A stretch of 64,000 bases of DNA from contig NZ_JAGIOR010000001.1 in the NCBI RefSeq assembly GCF_017876795.1, positions 372,001 to 436,000 on the forward strand. Reading direction: 5' to 3'. Below the pieces are notes generated by a model. That model searched no databases, was not told the DNA's origin, and worked only from the letters and a program-made list of their open reading frames with translations. Both the position numbers and the translations under genes were made by a program. The stretch comes from Rhizobium leguminosarum. GTDB lineage: Bacteria; Pseudomonadota; Alphaproteobacteria; Rhizobiales; Rhizobiaceae. Each line of letters begins with the position of its first letter. Within the stretch, counting starts at the first letter, position 1. Of this stretch, positions 57,208 through 64,000 are shown piece after piece.

Positions 57208-58674
57208 ATGGATGCAGGAAACGGCCTTCTTCATCCGGACCGGCTCTTTCCGGCCGATCCGGCAACACGGACCATTGCGCGAGACCTCTACGAGACGGTG
57301 CGCAATCTTCCGATCGTCAGCCCGCACGGGCATACCGAACCCGCCTGGTTCGCCGACGACAAGCCCTTCGAAGACGCCGCCTCGCTGCTGGTCATTCCCG
57401 ATCATTATCTCTTCCGAATGCTGCACAGCGTCGGCGTCACCTTGGACGAACTCGGCGTGCCGCGGCTCGACGGCAAGCCGGTGGCTGCGGGGCGAGCGAT
57501 CTGGCGGACTTTTGCCGCGCATTATCACCTTTTCCGCGGAACGCCTTCGACCCTCTGGGTCGATCACGCGATGTCGGCCGTGCTCGGCTGCACCGAACCG
57601 CTGACGCCTGACAATGCCGATGCGCTCTACGACCATATCAATGCCCAGCTCGCCCTTCCCGAATTCCGTCCGCGGGCGCTGCATCAGCGATTCGGCATCG
57701 AAACGATCGCGACGACGGACGGCGCGCTCGACCCGCTGGTGCATCACCAGAAGCTCGCGGCAGACGGCTGGATCGGCAAGGTGCGCACCACCTACCGGCC
57801 GGACAGCGTCACCGATCCCGAGGCCGTCGGCTTCCGCGACAATCTGGTCAAATTCGGCGAGATCACCGGCACTGAGGTGACGCGCTGGGACGGACTGATC
57901 GAGGCGCATCGGCGCCGGCGCGCCTATTTCCGCCAGTTCGGCGCCACCGCGACCGATCACGGTGTGCCCACAGCCTTCACTGCCGATCTGCCGCTTGCGG
58001 AAAAACAGGTGCTGCTCGACAAGGCGCTGAGGGGGCCGCTTTCGCCAGAAGAGGCCGAGCTCTTCCGCGGCCAGATGATGACCGAGATGGCCGGGCTTTC
58101 GGCCGAAGACGGCATGGTGATGCAGATCCATGCCGGCTCGCGACGCAATACCGACCGTGGGCTGTTTGCGACGCGCGGCCCGAATATGGGCGCCGATATC
58201 CCGAAACCTACGGATTGGGTCGGCGGCCTGGATGCGCTGCTTTCGAAATACGGCCATGCGCCGGGCCTGCGGGTGCTGCTGTTCACGCTCGACGAGACGA
58301 CCTATGCGCGCGAGATGGCGCCGATGGTCGGCCACTGGCCCTGCCTGATGGTCGGCCCACCCTGGTGGTTCCACGACAGCCCACTCGGCATTCGCCGCTA
58401 TCTCGACCAGGTGGTGGAAACGGCAGGTTTCGCCAATATGGCCGGTTTCAACGACGATACGCGGGCGCTGCTTTCGATCCCGGCGCGGCATGACGTCTGG
58501 CGCCGCGAAGTCTCCTCGCTGGGCTCGCCGCCGAGCATCGGATTTCCAAGAGGGAAGCCGAAATCGTTGCAGGCGAACTCTCCTATGGCAATGCAAAGAA
58601 GGCCTACAAGCTGTGACCGAACGACTGCAGACCCTTTCCGGCCTCGCCCCGACGGCGAAGCTTCCCGCCTATGA
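57208..58674 (+). pseudogene. uxaC: Glucuronate isomerase UxaC with a 3' frameshift
   Basis: Uronate isomerase: glucuronate to fructuronate, first step of hexuronate breakdown. The frame is clearly UxaC over about 435 residues (IVSPHGHTEPAWFADD, FRMLHSVGV, GLFATRGPNMGADIPK, GPPWWFHDSPLGIRR, GFNDDTRALLSIPARHDVWRR). After about 58506 the frame loses similarity (SSLGSPPSIGFPRGKPK), and the family C-terminus LAGLAAEHRISKREAEI... AYKL is readable in the +2 frame, ending in the TGA at 58614-58616. Correcting one missing base restores a protein of about 469 residues, the normal length. The stop of that frame overlaps the uxuB GTG. So the gene is either disabled, tolerating a scrambled tail, or affected by a sequencing error. 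The uncorrected frame reads to 58674 as 488 residues. Confidence 0.85.
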
Positions 58675-60070
58675 CCGCAGCCGACTGAAAAGCGGCATTC
58701 TGCATCTGGGGCCTGGCGCGTTTTTCCGCGCGCATTTCGCGCCGTTTACGGATGGTGCGCTTGCAGCCGCAGGCGGCGACTGGGGTATCGAGGTGGCAAG
58801 CCTGCGCACGCCTGATGTCGCCGACAATCTGAGCGCCCAGAACGGGCTCTATACGACGCTGATCCGCGATACATCGGGCACGACGGCTGAGGTGATCGGC
58901 TCGATCCTGAAGGCGCATGTGGCGCCGCGCGATCCGGCCGGCCTGCTGGCGCGGCTCGAAGATCCCGCGATCCGCATCGTCAGCATGACGGTGACGGAAA
59001 AAGCCTATGGTTTCGATCCCGCAACCGGCGGCCTCGACCTCAAACATCCCGATATCGTCGCCGACCTCGCCAACCGGCATGCGCCGCGCGGCGTCATCGG
59101 CTATCTGGTGGAAGGCCTTGCCCGCCGCCGGCAGAAGGGCATTGCCCCGTTTACGCCGCTGAGCTGCGACAACCTGCCGAGCAACGGCGCCGTTCTGAAA
59201 CGCCTCGTGCTCGAATTCACCTCCCGCATCGATGCCGATCTGCATGCCTGGATCGAAGCGAATGTGCCCTTCCCGTCGACGATGGTCGACCGCATCACGC
59301 CGGCGAGCACCGAGGCGACCTATGCCGATGCCGAGCGGCTGACGGGCCGCACCGATATGGCGGCGATCGAGACGGAGCCCTTTACGCAATGGGTCATCGA
59401 AGACCATTTCGCCAATGGCCGGCCGGCCTGGGAAAAGGTGCGCGGCGCACTGATGGTCGAAGACGTCTCGGCCTATGAGAAGATGAAGCTCCGGATGCTG
59501 AACGGCGCCCACTCGCTGCTCGCCTACCTCGGTTATATCGGCGGCTATGAATTCATTCGCGACGTGATGGACGATGCCGCCTTGGCAGCCCTTGCCTACC
59601 GCCACATGCATGCGGCGGCGAGAACGCTCGATCCGGTTCCCGGCATCGATCTCGACGACTATGCCAACGAATTGATAGCACGCTTTGCAAACAAGGCGAT
59701 CGCCCATCGGACCTATCAGATCGCCATGGACGGCACCCAGAAACTGCCGCAGCGGCTGCTGGAACCGGCCAGCGAGGCGCTGGCGCATGGCGACAGGGCG
59801 GAAACCTATGCGATCGCCGTTGCGGCGTGGATGCGCTATGCGCTCGGCGAACACGGCAATGGCGCGCGCTACGAGCTGCGCGATCCCCGTGCTCAGGAAA
59901 TTGCCGCGCTCATCGCCGATGCCCCGCGCACCGGCCCGGCGATTTCGGCGGCGCTTTTCACCCTTCCGGGCCTCTTCCCGGCGGCTTTGACCGGGCACCG
60001 GGCGTGGACGCAGGATGTGTCGGACAAGCTGGAGATCCTGATTCAGGACGACCGGCTGCCGCTGTTTTGA
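58613..60070 (+). CDS. uxuB: Fructuronate reductase / mannitol dehydrogenase family (UxuB-like)
   Basis: NAD-dependent polyol dehydrogenase family; from its place after uxaC it probably reduces fructuronate to mannonate. The 485-residue protein starts at the GTG at 58613 (VTERLQTLSGLAPTAK), which overlaps the true uxaC stop by the GTGA motif. LHLGPGAFFRAHFAPF is the nucleotide-binding site, SCDNLPSNGAVLKRL and KLRMLNGAHSLLAYLG are family motifs with the catalytic Lys. An open frame continues upstream but is only the uxaC 3' end. Confidence 0.9.
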   Translation: MTERLQTLSGLAPTAKLPAYDRSRLKSGILHLGPGAFFRAHFAPFTDGALAAAGGDWGIEVASLRTPDVADNLSAQNGLYTTLIRDTSGTTAEVIGSILKAHVAPRDPAGLLARLEDPAIRIVSMTVTEKAYGFDPATGGLDLKHPDIVADLANRHAPRGVIGYLVEGLARRRQKGIAPFTPLSCDNLPSNGAVLKRLVLEFTSRIDADLHAWIEANVPFPSTMVDRITPASTEATYADAERLTGRTDMAAIETEPFTQWVIEDHFANGRPAWEKVRGALMVEDVSAYEKMKLRMLNGAHSLLAYLGYIGGYEFIRDVMDDAALAALAYRHMHAAARTLDPVPGIDLDDYANELIARFANKAIAHRTYQIAMDGTQKLPQRLLEPASEALAHGDRAETYAIAVAAWMRYALGEHGNGARYELRDPRAQEIAALIADAPRTGPAISAALFTLPGLFPAALTGHRAWTQDVSDKLEILIQDDRLPLF

Positions 60071-60152
60071 GCCTTTCCGACATAGGAGAGGGCGCGCCCT
60101 CTCCTTATGACCAATATTCTAGGAACGCTCGAGCGCACAGGAATTCGACCCG

Positions 60153-62603
60153 TCACGCCTTCACCCGCGCCATATCGGGATCGTAGAGCGGCGCCAGCGA
60201 CACCTTGCAGGGGATGCGCTCCCTGGCGACATCGAGCTCATAAGTGCCGGAGAGGATGAAATCCTCCGTCACGCCGTCGGCATTGCGGACGTAGCCGTAG
60301 CCGATCGGCTGGCCCAGCGTGTAGCCGAAGCCACCGCTCGATAGCCAGCCGACGCGCTTGCCGTCGCGATAGATGGTTTCGCGGCCGAGCAGCACGGCAT
60401 CGGCGGCGTCGGGAACGAAGCAAGCGAGGCGCTTCTTCACGCCGCCAGACAGCTGCCGCTCAATCGCCTCGCGGCCGCGGAAGGCAATGTTCTTCTTGAT
60501 CTTCACCGCCCAGCCGAGGCCGGCTTCGACAGGCGTATGGTCGGGGCCGATATCGGACCCCCAGGCTCGATAACCCTTTTCCAGGCGGCAGCTCTCGATG
60601 GCGCGGTAGCCGGCATTGACGACGCCGAGCTCGGCGCCTGATGCCATCAGCACGTCATAGACGGTGGTGGCATATTCAATCGGAATATGCAGTTCATAGC
60701 CGAGTTCGCCGACATAGGTGATGCGCAGCGCCCGCACCGGGCAGCCTGATATGCCGACGGTTCTGACCTTGCCGAAGGGGAAGGCCGCATTCGAGACGTC
60801 GCTGCCCGTTACCTTTTCCAGCACGGCGCGGGAATTCGGTCCCATCAGCGACAGCACGCAATAGGCTGAGGTAACGTCGACCAACTCGGCATGCATCTCC
60901 GCCGGAATATTGCGGGCGATCCAGTTGAAGTCATGGGTGGCGAAACCGGTGCCGGTGACGATGTAATATTCGTCCTCGGCGATGCGGGCGACAGTCACAT
61001 CGCATTCGATGCCGCCCTTGTCGTTCAGCATCTGCGTGTAGACGAGCGAGCCGACTGGCCTTGCGACATCATTGGCGGCGATCCAGGAGAGTGCCGCCTC
61101 GGCATCCCTGCCCTTCAGCGCGAATTTGGCGAAGGAGGTCTGATCGAAGATGACCGCCGCCTCGCGCACGGCCTTGTGTTCACGGCCGACGGCGTCAAAC
61201 CAGTTCTGCCTGGTGTAGCTGTAGACATCCTTCGGCTCCTCGTTGGCGAAGAGATCGGCGAACCAGTTCGGCCGCTCCCAGCCGAGCTTTTCGCCGAAAC
61301 AGGCGCCCTGCGCCTTCAGCCGGTCATAGAGCGGCGATTTGCGGCAGGGGCGGCCGCTCGCATGCTCCTCGAACGGCCAGGCCATGGTGTAATGCTTGCC
61401 ATAGGCCTCGAGGGTGCGCGTGCGCACCCAGTCGCTATCAAAATGCGGCCGGCCGAAACGGCGGATGTCGACCGGCCAGAGATCGTAGGGCGGTTCGCCT
61501 TTCGTCACCCATTCGGCAAGCGCCATGCCTGCGCCGCCGGCCGAGGCGATGCCGAAGGCGTTGAAGCCGGCGCCCACGAAGAAATTCTTCAGCTCCGGCG
61601 CCTCGCCGAGAATAAAATTGCCATCGGGCGTGAAGCTTTCCGGGCCGTTCAGCAGCTGTTTGACACCGACATTTTCGAGTGCCGGAACGCGGCCGAGCGC
61701 CTGTTCCATGATCTGCTCGAAATGGTCGAAATTACTGTCCAGCAGCGTGTAGTGGAAACCTTCGGGGATCCCGTCTTTCGCCCAGGCAATGGGGTTCGGC
61801 TCGTAGCCGCCCATGACGATGCCGCCAACCTCCTCCTTGTAGTAGGTCAGGCGATCGGGATCGCGCAGCGTCGGCAGGTTGGAGGGCACGCCGAAGGATT
61901 CGGTGATGATGTATTGATGCTCGACGGAGACCAGCGGCACGTTGACGCCGAAACGGGCAGCGAAGGCGCGCGTCCATTGGCCGGCGCAGACGACGACGCG
62001 CTCGCATTCGATCCGCCCCTGCGCCGTGACGACGGCGCGGATCCTTCCTTTGTCGATCTCGAGATCGAGAACTTCGGTATCCTCGAAGATCGAAACACCA
62101 GACATCCGGGCGCCCTTCGCCAGCGCCTGAGTGATGTCGGAGGGATTGGCCTGGCCGTCTGTGGGAAGGAAGGCGGCCCCTACCAGATCATCGACCGTCA
62201 TCAACGGCCAGAGATCGAAGGCTTCCTGCGGCGTCAGCAATTGCATTTCGAGGCCGAAGGACTGGGCGGTAGTCGCCTGGCGCCTGACCTCCGTCCAGCG
62301 CTCCTCGTTGCAGGCAAGCCGCAGGCCGCCATTCATCTTCCAGCCGGTGCCGAGGCCGGTTTCCTCCTCCAGCCGTTTGTAGAGATCGACGGAATAACCG
62401 AGCAGCTGGGTGATGTTGGCGCTGGTGCGCAGCTGGCCAACGAGGCCGGCGGCATGGAAAGTGGTGCCTGATGTCAGCTTCTTGCGCTCCAAGAGGACGG
62501 TATCGGTCCAGCCGAGCTTGCCGAGATGATAGGCCGTCGAGCAGCCGATGATGCCGCCGCCGATGACCACGGCTTTTGCCGTCTTCGGTAATTCCTTCGT
62601 CAT
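60153..62603 (-). CDS. FAD-dependent oxidoreductase, sarcosine/dimethylglycine dehydrogenase-like
   Basis: An 816-residue flavoprotein. The N-terminal half (about residues 8-400) is a DAO-type FAD domain with GGGIIGCSTAYHLGKLG; TSGTTFHAAGLVGQLR is the site where FAD is usually attached covalently to His in this family. The C-terminal half (about 440-800) has the GCV_T and GCV_T_C (folate-binding) domains, with WGSDIGPDHTPVEAGLGWAV. Such enzymes demethylate sarcosine or dimethylglycine and pass a one-carbon unit to tetrahydrofolate. Exact substrate unknown. The next gene upstream ends one base before this start. Confidence 0.9.
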   Translation of the reverse strand: MTKELPKTAKAVVIGGGIIGCSTAYHLGKLGWTDTVLLERKKLTSGTTFHAAGLVGQLRTSANITQLLGYSVDLYKRLEEETGLGTGWKMNGGLRLACNEERWTEVRRQATTAQSFGLEMQLLTPQEAFDLWPLMTVDDLVGAAFLPTDGQANPSDITQALAKGARMSGVSIFEDTEVLDLEIDKGRIRAVVTAQGRIECERVVVCAGQWTRAFAARFGVNVPLVSVEHQYIITESFGVPSNLPTLRDPDRLTYYKEEVGGIVMGGYEPNPIAWAKDGIPEGFHYTLLDSNFDHFEQIMEQALGRVPALENVGVKQLLNGPESFTPDGNFILGEAPELKNFFVGAGFNAFGIASAGGAGMALAEWVTKGEPPYDLWPVDIRRFGRPHFDSDWVRTRTLEAYGKHYTMAWPFEEHASGRPCRKSPLYDRLKAQGACFGEKLGWERPNWFADLFANEEPKDVYSYTRQNWFDAVGREHKAVREAAVIFDQTSFAKFALKGRDAEAALSWIAANDVARPVGSLVYTQMLNDKGGIECDVTVARIAEDEYYIVTGTGFATHDFNWIARNIPAEMHAELVDVTSAYCVLSLMGPNSRAVLEKVTGSDVSNAAFPFGKVRTVGISGCPVRALRITYVGELGYELHIPIEYATTVYDVLMASGAELGVVNAGYRAIESCRLEKGYRAWGSDIGPDHTPVEAGLGWAVKIKKNIAFRGREAIERQLSGGVKKRLACFVPDAADAVLLGRETIYRDGKRVGWLSSGGFGYTLGQPIGYGYVRNADGVTEDFILSGTYELDVARERIPCKVSLAPLYDPDMARVKA

Positions 62604-63479
62604 TTATTGTTCCTGCTCAAAGGCTTGATAGGCGCGTTCGAAGCGCGCGAGATTTTCGGCCGTATAGCCGGAATAGTCGAAATCGATGGTGGAATGGATT
62701 TCCGAAATCATGCTCCAGAGCGTCTCGCGCAGCAGCGAGGCGCATTTCATCGCGCCGTAGCGCCGGCTGAGGTCATCGGTCAGCGGCCGGTCGAAATAGG
62801 TCTTCAGCATCATGCGCTCAGCCACTTCCGACAGTTCGTTGTTGGAGGCCAGTCCGCCGAGATCGAACAGCGGCGTGTTGAAGCCAGCATAGTCCCAGTC
62901 GATCAGCCAGAGCCGCTTGCCGTCATCAAGAAAGTTCGCGGCCAGCAGGTCGTTATGCCCGAAGGCGATCTCGAACGGCCCTGCCGCTGCTTCCAGCGTC
63001 TCAGCCCTGGCGATTAGCGTCGGCAGCAGCGGGAGATAGGGACTGCCCGACTCCTTCAGACTGGCAGCGTAGTCGCGGATGACGTGGAAGACCCAGAAGA
63101 TCATCGCCTGGCCGCGGAAATGCCGGGCGATGTCGTGATGGCAGGCACGGATGAGCGGAACGATCCGGGCGAGCATATCAGGCGTCCTGACATCCTCCGG
63201 CGAAAGCGCTCGCGCTTCGATATATTCGAGCACCAGCACGCCGGGCGAATGGTGGATGACGGCAGGCGATATGCCGGCGGCATGCGCCGCACGGCTTGCG
63301 GCAAGCTCGTTCTGGCGGCTGATGTGATGGATCGGAATATCGGTGCCGAGCCTCACCACACAGCGCGCGACGGCGTCGCTGACCAGATAGTTCCGGTTGG
63401 TGATGCCGCCTGAGATCGGCGAGATTTCGATCGGGCCCTGCCAAATGCCGAGCGCATGAATCCTATCTTCAGGCGTCAT
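62604..63479 (-). CDS. Choline kinase-like phosphotransferase (APH family)
   Basis: A 291-residue protein-kinase-like phosphotransferase. The catalytic motif is FGHNDLLAANFLDDG (Brenner HxDxxxxN type) and the metal-binding DWDYAG follows. It has the ITNRNYLVSDAVARCVVRLG N-lobe typical of choline kinase and thiamine kinase families. It ends directly at the start of the flavoprotein gene (adjacent, zero to one base), so the two are surely co-transcribed. Together with an ABC transporter just upstream, this suggests uptake and processing of a methylamine- or choline-type compound; this is inference. Confidence 0.87.
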   Translation of the reverse strand: MTPEDRIHALGIWQGPIEISPISGGITNRNYLVSDAVARCVVRLGTDIPIHHISRQNELAASRAAHAAGISPAVIHHSPGVLVLEYIEARALSPEDVRTPDMLARIVPLIRACHHDIARHFRGQAMIFWVFHVIRDYAASLKESGSPYLPLLPTLIARAETLEAAAGPFEIAFGHNDLLAANFLDDGKRLWLIDWDYAGFNTPLFDLGGLASNNELSEVAERMMLKTYFDRPLTDDLSRRYGAMKCASLLRETLWSMISEIHSTIDFDYSGYTAENLARFERAYQAFEQEQ

Positions 63480-63487
63480 GCATCATC

Positions 63488-63575
63488 CCCCGGAGCATGA
63501 TGCCGAAAAGTGTGAGCGGTTTTCGGACGACATCATGCTCTAACTATTTAAGCTAGAACAGGATTCATCCTGTTC
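63488..63575. repeat. RIME-like palindromic repeat, family C copy 2
   Basis: GAGCATGATG (63493-63502) and CATCATGCTC (63531-63540) are perfect outer arms; CCGAAAA (63503-63509) and TTTTCGG (63520-63526) are inner arms around the GTGTGAGCGG core. It is followed by a GAACAGGA-TTCA-TCCTGTTC hairpin (63556-63575). Confidence 0.85.
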
Positions 63576-63632
63576 CAACGGCCCCATCCGGAAATGATGG
63601 GGCAGAGGGGGATCGGCTGTCAAGAAGGGCGG

Positions 63633-64000
63633 TTAGATCGTTTTGCCAGCGGCATCGAAGACGTGACAGCGGGCCGGATCGAAGGAAGTCTTCACATTGG
63701 CGCCGCGCTCGACCTTCTGCTGGCCGTCGAGCGCAACGGTCAGGAGCTGGCTATCGGGCGTCGTGGTGTAAAGCATGGTGGCGCCGCCGAGATTTTCGAC
63801 GAGATCGATGTTGACGGTCGACAGTGCGATGGCGCCCTCGGCGAGGGAAAGATGCTCGGGACGGATGCCGAAGGTGACGTCCTGGCCTGCCTCGCCTTTC
63901 AGTCGGCGCGGCAGGCGAACCGAATTGCCGCAGACATGGATGCTGGTTTCCGTCTCGCCGACCTGCTCGATGCGGGCCCGCAGGAAATTCATTTTCGGGC
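63633..64000 (-). CDS. ABC transporter ATP-binding protein, C-terminal part (partial)
   Basis: The C-terminal 120 or so residues of a carbohydrate-type (UgpC/MalK-like) ABC transporter ATPase that continues beyond the right edge. Only the regulatory OB-type domain is in the window: GQDVTFGIRPEHLSLAEG is the TOBE-domain signature, preceded by MNFLRARIEQVGETETSIHV. The nucleotide-binding domain is not visible. It is on the same strand and just upstream of the choline-kinase-like gene, with a RIME-like repeat between. Confidence 0.85.
   Translation of the reverse strand, partial: PKMNFLRARIEQVGETETSIHVCGNSVRLPRRLKGEAGQDVTFGIRPEHLSLAEGAIALSTVNIDLVENLGGATMLYTTTPDSQLLTVALDGQQKVERGANVKTSFDPARCHVFDAAGKTI

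Noticed and set aside
57142..58596. 484-codon minus-strand frame
   Set aside because: Antisense shadow of uxaC.
60891..62471. 526-codon plus-strand frame
   Set aside because: It is antisense to the sarcosine dehydrogenase-like gene, which has clear domains.

Overview
This window is a chromosomal segment of a Rhizobiaceae bacterium, most likely Rhizobium of the leguminosarum/etli group. The evidence is a high-GC coding style, the alphaproteobacterial gene sets (a Fur-family Irr next to fabA-fabB-fabI, cycM-kdsB-pheA, FYDLN-acid protein next to cmk-rpsA, rimP-nusA-ylxR-infB-rbfA-truB-rpsO-pnp) and many copies of palindromic intergenic repeats of the RIME type known from rhizobia. No prophage, insertion sequence, CRISPR array or rRNA operon is visible. 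The single tRNA is tRNA-Ala(GGC), and the SRP RNA gene lies just before dnaX.

Layout. 0-6.5 kb: a small unknown gene, a class A penicillin-binding protein, dnaK and dnaJ. 6.9-11.5 kb: two small or regulatory genes, the overlapping run recF - MoeB/ThiF-like - GNAT, and a hydroxyacid dehydrogenase. 11.6-20 kb: an exported SH3 protein, a PfkB kinase, an AEC transporter, cytochrome cycM, kdsB, pheA, a VOC protein, a WYL regulator, nudC and a HIT protein. 20-25 kb: ffs, dnaX, ybaB, a MOSC protein, recR and a lytic transglycosylase. 25-27.6 kb: a GNAT protein and an MFS exporter separated by a large nested inverted-repeat element. 27.6-39 kb: the translation/transcription operon from rimP to pnp, with a probable attenuator in front of rimP. 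39-47.4 kb: an rsmC-like methyltransferase, the fabI/fabB/fabA run, irr, several membrane or exported proteins, tRNA-Ala and the acidic FYDLN protein. 47.7-50.2 kb: cmk and rpsA. 50.4-57 kb: a lineage-restricted 524-residue protein, an RNase D-like exonuclease, and a three-domain MerR-XRE-cupin regulator divergent from gabT-gabD. 57-64 kb: uxaC-uxuB (hexuronate use), a sarcosine/dimethylglycine dehydrogenase-like flavoprotein with a choline-kinase-like gene, and the C-terminal end of an ABC transporter ATPase running off the window.

Most of the window is core housekeeping. The points worth a second look are: a frameshift near the 3' end of uxaC that leaves the original stop still overlapping the uxuB start; a 357-bp element with perfect 33-bp terminal inverted repeats and five internal palindromes; two related families of RIME-like repeats; stacked dyads over the gabT promoter beside an unusual regulator; a promoter-terminator leader ahead of rimP; a structured rpsA leader; an orphan terminator suggesting a small RNA near 13.4 kb; and the absence of aroA from its usual place before cmk.
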